A DNA stretch of 64,000 nt from the NCBI RefSeq assembly GCF_000011365.1, contig NC_004463.1, positions 2,342,001-2,406,000 on the forward strand, given 5' to 3'. Under the pieces are notes generated by a model. It had not been told where the DNA came from. It was given only the letters and a program-made list of their open reading frames with translations, and searched no databases. Below are positions 1-8,023 of this stretch, piece after piece. This DNA is from Bradyrhizobium diazoefficiens USDA 110. Its GTDB lineage: Bacteria; Pseudomonadota; Alphaproteobacteria; Rhizobiales; Xanthobacteraceae. A program made the position numbers and the translations under genes. Positions within the stretch are counted from its first letter, which is position 1. Every line of letters starts with the position of its first letter.

Positions 1-93
1 GTCGCCGGTATCTACACCTTCCTGGCCTCGGATCTCTCCGCCTACGTAACCGGCGCCGTGATCGACGTGAACGGCGGCATGCTCATCCACTGA
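1..93 (+). CDS. SDR family oxidoreductase, C-terminal end only
   Basis: The window opens inside a coding frame of 30 codons ending in TGA. The tail reads GIYTFLASDLSAYVTGAVI followed by DVNGGMLIH, the usual C-terminus of short-chain dehydrogenase/reductases: the 'FLASD..SYVTGAVIDVNGG' block after the catalytic and cofactor regions. Nothing upstream is visible, so the substrate cannot be stated. It lies 24 bases before the transketolase genes on the same strand and probably belongs to the same catabolic operon (inference). Confidence 0.8.
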   Translation, partial: VAGIYTFLASDLSAYVTGAVIDVNGGMLIH

Positions 94-117
94 GCCAGCG
101 AGACAAGGGTCAGATCG

Positions 118-969
118 ATGGAAACCTCGACCAACGCGCTTACGAACACGCCCAAGCTGACGGACCGCGCCCACAATATTCGCCGCAATGCCCTGCGCAT
201 GGGCGAAGTTCAGGGCCAAGGCTATATCGCACAGGCGCTCGACATCTCTGACGTTCTCGCCGTCGCCTATTTCCATGCGATGCGCTACAGACCCGAAGAT
301 CCGTCCTGGGAGGAGCGAGACCGCTTTCTGCTCTCCAACGGGCATTATGCCATCGCGCTCTACGCGGCCTTGATCGAGGCGGGGATCGTCCCCGAGGAAG
401 AACTCGAAACCTATGGCAGCGACGAGAGCCGCCTGCCGATGTCGGGCATGGCCTCCTACACACCGGGAATGGAAATGTCGGGCGGCTCGCTCGGGCTCGG
501 ACTCAGCATCGCCGTCGGCATGGGCCTGGGACTCAAACGCAAGAAATCCGGAGCGCGGGTATACACCTTATTTTCCGATGGCGAGCTTGACGAAGGCTCG
601 GTCTGGGAGGCGATCCAGTCGGCAGGCCACTACAAGCTCGACAATCTGATCGGCATCGTCGACGTCAACAATCAGCAGGCGGACGGTCCTTCCACGCAGG
701 TCATGGCGTTCGAGCCGCTGGTCGAGAAGCTTCAGGCCTTCGGCTGGTTCGTGCAGCGCGTCAACGGCAACGATCTCAATGCCGTGGTCGCCGCCTTCGA
801 CGCGGCCAAGTCCCATCCCGAACTCAAGCCGCGGATCATCGTCGCCGACACGCTGATGGGGAAGGGTGTTCCCTTCCTCGAGCAGCGCGAGAAGAGCCAT
901 TTCATCCGCGTCGAGCCGCACGAATGGCAGCTCGCGCTTGCCGCGCTGGAAGCCGGGAGGCAGGCATGA
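118..969 (+). CDS. Transketolase, N-terminal (TPP-binding) subunit
   Basis: This 283-residue protein matches the thiamine-diphosphate half of a split transketolase, which moves two-carbon ketol units between sugar phosphates. The TPP/Mg motif is visible as SDGELDEGSVWEA near residues 157-169 and VDVNNQQADG near 180-190, with the start of the GDG motif reading SDG. The early SNGHYAIALYAAL segment is typical of the family. Its stop overlaps the start of the next gene (ATGA), as expected for two subunits translated together. Its place beside an SDR gene and a TRAP transporter suggests a sugar or polyol pathway rather than the housekeeping pentose-phosphate enzyme (inference). Confidence 0.9.
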   Translation: METSTNALTNTPKLTDRAHNIRRNALRMGEVQGQGYIAQALDISDVLAVAYFHAMRYRPEDPSWEERDRFLLSNGHYAIALYAALIEAGIVPEEELETYGSDESRLPMSGMASYTPGMEMSGGSLGLGLSIAVGMGLGLKRKKSGARVYTLFSDGELDEGSVWEAIQSAGHYKLDNLIGIVDVNNQQADGPSTQVMAFEPLVEKLQAFGWFVQRVNGNDLNAVVAAFDAAKSHPELKPRIIVADTLMGKGVPFLEQREKSHFIRVEPHEWQLALAALEAGRQA

Positions 970-1976
970 AGACCGTCAGATCAGCACCGCAGCCGGGCAA
1001 GCCGCGCCTGACCACCTCAGCGATGATCGCATCGATCGCAGCCGAGGGGCAGAAGACCAGACCGGGGCCGTTCGGACACGCGCTCGTCGAACTCGCGCGC
1101 CACCGCCCTGAGGTGGTCGGCATGACGGCCGATCTCGGCAAATACACCGACATGTACATCTTCGCAAAGGAGTTCCCGGACCGCTATTACCAGATGGGCA
1201 TGGCCGAGCAGCTTCTGTTCGGCGCCGCCTCCGGCCTCGCTGCCGAAGGCTTCATGCCTTTCGCGACCACTTACGCGGTGTTCGCGTCTCGGCGGGCTTA
1301 CGATTTCATTCACCAGACGATTGCGGAGGAAGACCGCAACGTGAAGATCGTTTGTGCTTTGCCCGGCCTGACCTCGGGCTACGGCCCGAGTCACCAGGCC
1401 GCAGAGGATCTCGCGCTATTTCGTGCCATGCCAAATATGACGGTCATCGATCCCTGCGATGCCCACGAGATCGAGCAGTTGGTGCCTGCCATCGCGGCGC
1501 ATCAGGGGCCAGTCTACACCCGCCTGCTGCGCGGCCAGGTGCCGGTCGTTCTGGACGAGTACGACTACAAATTCGAGCTCGGCAAGGCCAAGCTGATCCG
1601 CGACGGGAAGGACGCCCTGGTCATCTCATCCGGCATCATGACCATGCGCGCGCTCGAAGCCGTACAGACCTTGAAAGACGACAGCATCGATATTGCGGTG
1701 CTGCATGTTCCAACCATCAAGCCGCTCGATACCGAGACGATCTTGCGTGAAGCCGGCAAGTCGGGCCGCCTGGTCGTCGTTGCCGAAAACCACACAACGA
1801 TTGGCGGTCTCGGCGAGGCGGCTGCCGCGCTTCTGATGCGTTCCGGCGTCCATCCGCCCTTCCGCCAGATCGCATTGCCGGACGAGTTTCTTGACGCCGG
1901 CGCACTTCCGACCCTGCACGACCGCTACGGGATTTCCACCGCAGAGGTCGCACGGCAGATCAAGCGGTGGCTTTAG
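966..1976 (+). CDS. Transketolase, C-terminal (pyrimidine-binding) subunit
   Basis: This 336-residue partner of the preceding gene carries the pyrimidine-binding and C-terminal transketolase domains. Recognisable blocks are GMAEQLLFGAASGLAAEG (with the catalytic Glu), FATTYAVFASRRAYD and SGYGPSHQAAEDLALFRAMP. The ATG at 966 is preferred over an in-frame start at 924 because it overlaps the upstream stop codon and avoids an arginine-rich extension that is not family-like. The two polypeptides should form one heteromeric transketolase in the cytoplasm. Confidence 0.9.
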   Translation: MKTVRSAPQPGKPRLTTSAMIASIAAEGQKTRPGPFGHALVELARHRPEVVGMTADLGKYTDMYIFAKEFPDRYYQMGMAEQLLFGAASGLAAEGFMPFATTYAVFASRRAYDFIHQTIAEEDRNVKIVCALPGLTSGYGPSHQAAEDLALFRAMPNMTVIDPCDAHEIEQLVPAIAAHQGPVYTRLLRGQVPVVLDEYDYKFELGKAKLIRDGKDALVISSGIMTMRALEAVQTLKDDSIDIAVLHVPTIKPLDTETILREAGKSGRLVVVAENHTTIGGLGEAAAALLMRSGVHPPFRQIALPDEFLDAGALPTLHDRYGISTAEVARQIKRWL

Positions 1977-2169
1977 TGTACCGGCGCTAAGCGCCAACTT
2001 AGCCAAGCCCAGGTGAGGAGCTACGCCCGTCGCATGTTGCGGCGGCGAGTGATTGCTCCTGCCCAAATGCCGGTGGTCGAGAGCCGGCAAGCGAAGAACC
2101 CGGAAAGCTGCACGTCAGCCTGCGCTGATGCAACGGGCAGCAACGTCAATGAAGGACCAGGAGGAAAAC

Positions 2170-3195
2170 ATGACTGCATCGAAGCCCGGAAGCATCAGTC
2201 GCCGTTCGCTGTTGATGGCCGCCACCACCGTTCCTCTCTGCGGGATTCTCACCCGCCCGGCGTCTGCCGCCGAGTTCGTCTACAAGTTCGCGACCGGACA
2301 GGACCCAACGCATCCGGTGAATATCCGGGCGCAAGAGGCGATCGACCGTATCCGCGAAGCGACGAGCGGTCGGCTGGAGATCAGGCTATTTCCGGCCAAC
2401 CAGCTCGGCTCCGACACCGAGCTTTTGACCCAAGTTCGCAGCGGCGGCGTCGAGTTCTTCAACCAATCGTCCTCGATTCTTGCCACCCTCGTACCTAGCG
2501 CAGGCATTGTGAACACCGGCTTCGCATTCGCCGACTACGACAGCGTATGGAAGGCGATGGACGGCGACCTCGGCACTTACATCCGGGCGCAAATCGCCAA
2601 GACGCCAATCATGGCGGTTTCGAAGGCCTGGGACAACGGCTTTCGTCAGGTGACCTCGTCGGGCCGCGAGGTCCGGACGCCGGATGATCTGAAGAATTTC
2701 CAGATCCGCGTTCCGCCCGCGCCGCTGCTCACCTCGCTCTTCAAGGCGCTCGGCGCCGGGCCGACGCCGATCAACTTCAACGAGGTCTATTCCGCGTTGC
2801 AGACCAAGGTCGTCGACGGCCAGGAGAATCCGTTGCCGATCATCGCGACCGCGCGTCTTTACGAAGTGCAGAGCACGTGTAGCCTCACCGGGCACGTCTG
2901 GGATGGCTACTGGATTCTGGGCAACAAGCGCGCCTTCGAGCGCCTGCCCAAGGATGTGCAGGAGATCGTGACGCGCGAGCTCGATCGCTCCGCGGTCGAT
3001 CAGCGGGCAGACATCGCAAAGCTCAGCCAGTCCCTGCGCGCCGATCTGTCGACCAAAGGTCTCAAGTTCATCGACGTCGATCGTGCCGCTTTCCGCCAGG
3101 CGCTGTCTAAGACCAGCTTTTACGCCGACTGGAAGGGCAAGTTTGGCGAGGAGGCATGGTCTCACCTTGAAAAAGCCGCGGGCCAGCTATCATGA
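2170..3195 (+). CDS. TRAP transporter substrate-binding protein, DctP family
   Basis: This 341-residue periplasmic receptor belongs to a TRAP (tripartite ATP-independent) uptake system. The start at 2170 follows a strong AGGAGG-type ribosome site; a longer in-frame ORF exists upstream but lacks one. The N-terminus has a twin-arginine signal (SRRSLLMAATTVPLCG) ending near ASAAEF, so Tat export is likely. The DctP fold is shown by ANQLGSDTELLTQVRSGGVEF, FQIRVPPAPLLTSLFKALGA (its Arg normally pairs with the substrate carboxylate) and TPINFNEVYSALQTKVVDGQENP. The gene overlaps the permease by four bases. The ligand is probably an organic or sugar acid, but it cannot be read from sequence. Confidence 0.92.
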   Translation: MTASKPGSISRRSLLMAATTVPLCGILTRPASAAEFVYKFATGQDPTHPVNIRAQEAIDRIREATSGRLEIRLFPANQLGSDTELLTQVRSGGVEFFNQSSSILATLVPSAGIVNTGFAFADYDSVWKAMDGDLGTYIRAQIAKTPIMAVSKAWDNGFRQVTSSGREVRTPDDLKNFQIRVPPAPLLTSLFKALGAGPTPINFNEVYSALQTKVVDGQENPLPIIATARLYEVQSTCSLTGHVWDGYWILGNKRAFERLPKDVQEIVTRELDRSAVDQRADIAKLSQSLRADLSTKGLKFIDVDRAAFRQALSKTSFYADWKGKFGEEAWSHLEKAAGQLS

Positions 3196-5084
3196 CCAGC
3201 GTGAGCCATACGCCGCATGTGGATACCGGGCTCGCGGCCGGCAGATCTCAAGCGAATTCGCGCCGATGGGTGGTGACAGCGAACATGGTGCTTGGCCACG
3301 CTGTCGCAGTCCCGGCGGCCTTGCTCGTGCTGGCGGAGATCGTGGTGCTGTCCGCGGGCATCGTGGGCAGATACGTATTCCGCTCGCCGATCGTCTGGTC
3401 CGACGAGCTTGCCGGCATTCTCTTCCTCTGGCTCGCCATGCTCGGGTCTGTGATTGCGTTCCAGCGCGGCGAGCACATGCGGATGACCGCCATCGTCGGC
3501 GTGCTCAGTGCGGAGCTCCGCGCGTTCCTGGATGTCATAGCGGCCGCGGCGTCGCTGGCATTTCTCGTGCTCGTCGTTTGGCCGGCCTATGAATTCGCCG
3601 CCGACGAGGCCTTCGTCACCACTCCGGCGCTCGAGATCGTCAACACCTGGCGTGCGGCAGCGCTGCCGATCGGCATCGGGCTGATGCTGATCGCAGCCGT
3701 CCTCCGGCTCATCCGCATCGCGAGCCTGCGCAGCTTGCTGGCCTCCCTGGCGATCGTCGCAGGCATCATCGGAACGTTCATTCTGCTGGCGCCGGTCTTG
3801 AAGGCACTTGGCAATCTGAATCTTCTGATCTTCTTCGTTTTCGTGGTCGGCGCGATGGTCTTTGCGGCCGTGCCGATCGCGTTTGCATTTGGCCTCGCCA
3901 CGGTCGGCTATCTCGCCCTGACAACCAGCACGCCCGACGTCGTGATGATCGGACGAATGGACGAGGGCATGAGCCACTTGATCCTGCTTGCCGTGCCTCT
4001 CTTCGTCTTTCTCGGCCTTCTGATCGAGATGACGGGCATGGCGCGCGCCATGGTCAGCTTCCTGGCAAGCCTTTTGGGCCACGTGCGTGGCGGACTGCAC
4101 TACGTGCTGGTCGGGGCGATGTATCTGGTCTCAGGCATCTCCGGCTCCAAGGCGGCGGACATGGCTGCGGTGGCTCCAGTGCTGTTTCCCGAGATGCGGC
4201 AGCGTGGGGCCAAGCCCGGCGATCTCGTTGCGCTCCTGGCCGCGACGGGGGCGCAGACCGAGACGATTCCCCCGTCACTCGTTCTGATCACGATCGGCTC
4301 GGTGACCGGTGTGTCGATCTCGGCGCTGTTCACCGGCGGGTTGCTTCCGGGCGTGGTGCTCGCGATCATGCTCGCGGCCGTGGTGTGGTGGCGATACCGC
4401 CGCGAGGACCTGTCTCACGTCAAACGGGCGACGGGGCGGCAGATTGGCCGCGCCTTTGTGATCGCGATACCGGCCATCGCGCTGCCATTCGTGATCCGGA
4501 CCGCCGTCGTCGAAGGCGTTGCGACGGCAACGGAGGTCTCGACCATCGGGATCCTGTACTCGGCCTGTGCGGGACTCTTCATCTATCGCCAGTTCGACTG
4601 GCGCCGCATCTATCCGATGCTGGTCGAGACGGCTTCGCTGTCGGGGGCGATCCTGCTCATCATCGGCGCGGCGACGGGCATGGCCTGGGCGCTGACCCAG
4701 TCGGGATTTTCTGCCTCTCTTGCAAAGTTCATGACCAGCCTTCCCGGCGGAGTACCTGTCTTCCTTGCCGTGACGATCGTGACCTTCGTGATCCTGGGCA
4801 GCGTTCTGGAAGGGATCCCGGCCATCGTCTTGTTCGGCCCGCTCCTGTTCCCGATCGCGCGGCAGGTCGGGGTGCACGATGTCCACTACGCGATGGTGGT
4901 CGTTCTCGCGATGGGCATCGGCCTGTTCGCGCCACCGTTCGGCGTCGGCTACTACGCGGCTTGCGCCATCAGCCGCATCAACCCGGACGAGGGCATGAAG
5001 CCGATCGTGGGCTACATGATCGCGCTTTTGATCGGCACGCTGATCGTCGCGGCCGTGCCCTGGCTATCGATCGGCTTCCTTTGA
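3192..5084 (+). CDS. TRAP transporter fused permease (DctQ-DctM)
   Basis: This 630-residue membrane protein fuses both TRAP membrane subunits. Residues about 30-175 are the small DctQ domain (four helices, GRYVFRSPIVWSDELAGILF motif). From about 210 the large DctM domain follows (SGSKAADMAAVAPVLFPEM, GAQTETIPPSLVLITIGS, FAPPFGVGYYAACAISRINP). DctQ and DctM are separate in many systems, but fusions are well known. It starts in an ATGA overlap with the DctP gene. Together they import a solute using the sodium gradient, presumably feeding the transketolase/SDR pathway next door. Confidence 0.92.
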   Translation: MTSVSHTPHVDTGLAAGRSQANSRRWVVTANMVLGHAVAVPAALLVLAEIVVLSAGIVGRYVFRSPIVWSDELAGILFLWLAMLGSVIAFQRGEHMRMTAIVGVLSAELRAFLDVIAAAASLAFLVLVVWPAYEFAADEAFVTTPALEIVNTWRAAALPIGIGLMLIAAVLRLIRIASLRSLLASLAIVAGIIGTFILLAPVLKALGNLNLLIFFVFVVGAMVFAAVPIAFAFGLATVGYLALTTSTPDVVMIGRMDEGMSHLILLAVPLFVFLGLLIEMTGMARAMVSFLASLLGHVRGGLHYVLVGAMYLVSGISGSKAADMAAVAPVLFPEMRQRGAKPGDLVALLAATGAQTETIPPSLVLITIGSVTGVSISALFTGGLLPGVVLAIMLAAVVWWRYRREDLSHVKRATGRQIGRAFVIAIPAIALPFVIRTAVVEGVATATEVSTIGILYSACAGLFIYRQFDWRRIYPMLVETASLSGAILLIIGAATGMAWALTQSGFSASLAKFMTSLPGGVPVFLAVTIVTFVILGSVLEGIPAIVLFGPLLFPIARQVGVHDVHYAMVVVLAMGIGLFAPPFGVGYYAACAISRINPDEGMKPIVGYMIALLIGTLIVAAVPWLSIGFL

Positions 5085-5129
5085 CGCATCTGCGGGACGC
5101 CTTGCGGGACAAAACCGCGAGGCACCTCG

Positions 5130-6020
5130 TCAGGCGAACTTCGGCAGATGCAGCGGCAGGCCCTCGCAGGGCATATCGATCTCTTCGACTTGCCCCTTGC
5201 CGACTTCAGTCACGCGTAGCTTCTTGCCCTCGAGCGTGAAGGCACAATTCGTCGGCTGCGGCCCATCCAGGATCAGCCGGTCGACGACTTCACCCCGTCG
5301 GTCCAGCACCCTGACGTTCTTCTGGTTGTAGACCGTGCAATAGAGGCGGCCATCCGTGCCGAAGGCCATCCCGTCCGGACCTTTGAAATCGGGATTGGCA
5401 TTCGGTTGCAGGACGTTGCCGAAGACCTCGCGTCTAGGCGAGGCTTCGCCGAGCACGTCATATCGGTAGATCTCGCCGGTGAAGGACGCGTTGGCATAGA
5501 GGTGATTGTCGGAGCCGAAAGCAATGCCGTTGGTGAAGCGGATCTTCCGATCGAGCACGCGTAGCACCTTCATGGCCGCCGGATCGATCTCATACACACG
5601 GCCGTCCCAATCAAGGTCCATATAGCCGTCGACGAAGGCCTGGCCGTTGATGAAATCTTCGGCCGCCATGCCGGAGTCGGTCAGGTAGAGCAGTCCGTTC
5701 GGGCCGAAGCAAAGATCGTTCGGAAATAGAAAGCGGTCCGTACCTTCGCCCTGCATGCGCCGGATCTCGTTTCCGCCGTCGTCGATGCAGATCAGCGCCC
5801 GGAGGCCTGCTTCCGCGATCCAGATCCGGCCGTGGCCATCAGTCGTCAACCCGTTCGGACGCCCGCCAGTCGTCCGGATCACCCTGCGATTGCCGCGAGA
5901 GTCAAGCCGTGTGATGCAAAGGGTCGACGCGGACATTTCGGTCACATACATCGATCCATCGGGCAGGCACACCGGCCCCTCCGGAGCTCCAATTCCGGTG
6001 GCAAACAGTCTCGACGCCAT
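5130..6020 (-). CDS. SMP-30/gluconolactonase family protein
   Basis: This 296-residue beta-propeller hydrolase is of the SMP-30/Gluconolactonase/LRE family, which opens sugar lactones to acids using a divalent metal. Family blocks include GAPEGPVCLPDGSMYVTEM (metal-ligand Glu near residue 14), GRPNGLTTDGHGRIWIAEAG, FPNDLCFGPNGLLYLTDSG and FTNGIAFGSDNHLYAN. The start follows an AGGAGG-like site (GGGAGGAAAAA). It converges on the TRAP operon and is the same-strand neighbour, 34 bases away, of the truncated ABC-ATPase gene, so it was probably the last gene of a sugar ABC-transport operon that has lost its front. Confidence 0.88.
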   Translation of the reverse strand: MASRLFATGIGAPEGPVCLPDGSMYVTEMSASTLCITRLDSRGNRRVIRTTGGRPNGLTTDGHGRIWIAEAGLRALICIDDGGNEIRRMQGEGTDRFLFPNDLCFGPNGLLYLTDSGMAAEDFINGQAFVDGYMDLDWDGRVYEIDPAAMKVLRVLDRKIRFTNGIAFGSDNHLYANASFTGEIYRYDVLGEASPRREVFGNVLQPNANPDFKGPDGMAFGTDGRLYCTVYNQKNVRVLDRRGEVVDRLILDGPQPTNCAFTLEGKKLRVTEVGKGQVEEIDMPCEGLPLHLPKFA

Positions 6021-6054
6021 TTTTTCCTCCCGTTCTCCAGATTGCCGGCGCTCG

Positions 6055-6514
6055 TTACGAGATGACCAGGCCGCTGGCCGGATCGATCAGCACCACGCGA
6101 TTGAGGTCGATGGCGAGGTTGATCCGCTCGCCATGGCTGCTGACGTCATGAGCCTGCAACTCCGCGACCGCATCGACGCCGCCGATCTTGATGGTGGTGA
6201 ATGTACGGGTCCCCGTCGGCTGAATGAGGTCGACGACGGCCGAATAGGAGACCACCCCGTCGCGCGGAGGTCCGCCGCCAGCCCGGCTGAAGTGCTGGGG
6301 TCGAATGCCCACCAGAACTTCTTGGCCATCCGCACCTGTCCGCAATTTGGCTCTTGCATTCGGAAGCGTCAGCGCACCGCCGGACTGAAACACAACTGCG
6401 GCGCAGCCGCCGCTTGTCTTGAGGGTCGCCGGGACGAGGTTGATCGACGGAGACCCGAGGAAGCCGGCCACAAAGCCCGTACGAGGCTGCTCGAACAGTT
6501 CAAGCGGAGCCCCC
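6055..6514 (-). pseudogene. Sugar ABC transporter ATP-binding protein, C-terminal fragment (UgpC/MalK type)
   Basis: About 150 codons remain of a MalK/UgpC-like ATPase. The reading frame begins [20 protein letters not shown], the segment just after the nucleotide-binding domain, and continues through the TOBE/regulatory region (EVLVGIRPQHF) to a normal stop. Walker A, the signature motif and Walker B are all missing, so it cannot hydrolyse ATP. The 5' end stops at about 6514, exactly where a truncated aldehyde dehydrogenase begins on the other strand. An ORF running through the junction to 6618 is a chimera, not the native N-terminus. Confidence 0.85.
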
Positions 6515-7516
6515 TGCGGAAACACCTTCATCCTGAAGCCGTCGGAACGTGATCCATCCGCTTCGCTAATCATGGCGGAATGGCTGAAGGAAGCCGGCCT
6601 GCCGGATGGCGTCTTCAACGTGGTGCAGGGTGATAAGGAAGCCGTCGACGCGCTACTGCATCATCCGAACGTCTCGGCGGTCAGCTTCGTAGGGTTCACG
6701 CCCATTGCGCAGTACATCTATTCGACCGCCGCGAATACCGGAAAACGCTGTCAGGCTCTCGGCGGCGCCAAGAACCACATGATCGTGATGCCCGATGCCG
6801 ACATGGATCAGGCGGTTGATGCACTGATGGGTGCCGCTTACGGCTCCGCCGGCGAACGCTGCATGGCGATTTCTGTTGCCGTACCGGTCGGCGAGGGGAC
6901 CGCGGACAAGCTGATCTCAGCCTTGGAGCCGAAGGTTCGAGGCCTGAAGGTCGGGCCGGGTACCGATCCCGAGGCCGAGATGGGTCCTATTGTCACGAAG
7001 CAGCATCTGGACAAGGTCCGAAGCTACATCGATGCGGGCGTTGCGGACGGCGCGAAGTTGCTCGTCGACGGACGCAAATTCAAAATGCAGGGCTACGAAG
7101 ACGGCTTCTTCCTGGGCGGGACTTTGTTCGATCACGTCAAGCCGAGCATGAAGATCTACAAGGAGGAGATCTTCGGGCCAGTGCTCTCGGTCGTGCGAGC
7201 ACCGGATTATGCGACGGCCGCGCGGCTGATCAATGAGCACGAGTTCGGCAACGGGACATCGATCTTCACACGTGACGGCGATGCTGCTCGTGAATTTGCT
7301 CACCAGATCAAGGTCGGCATGGTCGGCATCAACGTTCCGATTCCGGTGCCGATGGCCTTCCACTCCTTCGGTGGATGGAAAGCGTCGATCTTCGGCGATC
7401 ATCACATGCATGGACCGGAAGGCGTCCGCTTCAACACGCGAATGAAGACAGTGACAAGCCGCTGGCCAACCGGAATACGGGCCGGTGCCGAATTCGTCAT
7501 GCCGACCATGTCATGA
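6513..7516 (+). pseudogene. Methylmalonate-semialdehyde dehydrogenase (MmsA-type), N-terminally truncated
   Basis: About 334 codons of a CoA-acylating aldehyde dehydrogenase of the MmsA/IolA type, which oxidises malonate or methylmalonate semialdehyde in myo-inositol, valine and beta-alanine catabolism. Family sequence starts abruptly at [15 protein letters not shown] and continues through [20 protein letters not shown] and [17 protein letters not shown] (catalytic Cys) to the normal C-terminus [15 protein letters not shown]. Roughly 160-170 N-terminal residues, including much of the NAD-binding fold, are absent. An in-frame ATG at 6572 could give a shorter product, but that should be inactive. 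A terminator follows the stop. Confidence 0.85.
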
Positions 7517-7556
7517 CGGCTGCCGGATACTGCTTTTGTCTGTTCTCCCAGACTGC

Positions 7557-7582
7557 GAGGGCCATCGGCCCTCGTTCTTTTC
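7557..7582 (+). terminator. Rho-independent terminator after the mmsA remnant
   Basis: A perfect 7-bp stem GAGGGCC / GGCCCTC (7557-7563 and 7567-7573) with a 3-base loop is followed by GTTCTTTTC. It sits 40 bases after the dehydrogenase stop, where a terminator of the original operon is expected. Confidence 0.75.
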
Positions 7583-7834
7583 ATAGGTCATTCTAACGGC
7601 CTCTGTCTTAGAGAAATGCTCGAGCATGCCGCAGACAGTTGTGTTCGGCCGTAGCTCGAATGGCGGGTTTTGGCGCCCAAGAAACTTAAAAATGCTTTAT
7701 CTTTCATTTGGGATTGACTGACACTCTCTCCGTCATTGGCGCGATTTTGTACGCCTCCGCATTTCGACTGAGGTCGACCGCGGGCGCCGAAAAAGTTGGG
7801 GTGCGGCCACGCATACTCGGGCCACAGCGACATA

Positions 7835-8012
7835 CGCCTTGCGGCGGCCGATCTTGTCCGAAAGACTGACGAACACGACATACAGAGGCACGGTGATGAT
7901 AGTGGCGCCGATAAGCATGTAGTTCGCCGTCAGATTCTCGACGCGGAGCACTTTGGCCAACAAGAAGAGCGAATAGAATTGACCTGTGTACCGGATCACG
8001 GCCTGCGCTGGC
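7835..8012 (-). pseudogene. MFS transporter fragment (metabolite:H+ symporter-like)
   Basis: On the minus strand about 58 codons read APAQAVIRYTGQFYSLFLL, then KVLRVENLTANYMLIGATII and VVFVSLSDKIGRRKAYVAV. That is the mid-protein segment of ProP/ShiA-like major facilitator transporters, with the conserved LSDKIGRR loop between two helices. No start, no other helices and no downstream continuation are present, so it is an orphan fragment. It abuts the 3' end of the PAS hybrid kinase. The stretch 7590-7834 holds no other gene that I can support. Confidence 0.7.
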
Positions 8013-8023
8013 GCGAATTCAAT

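Noticed and set aside
6419..6572. Using the ATG at 6419 as a native start of the dehydrogenase
   Set aside because: The first 30 residues are the reverse complement of the ABC ATPase fragment, so the frame is open only by chance.
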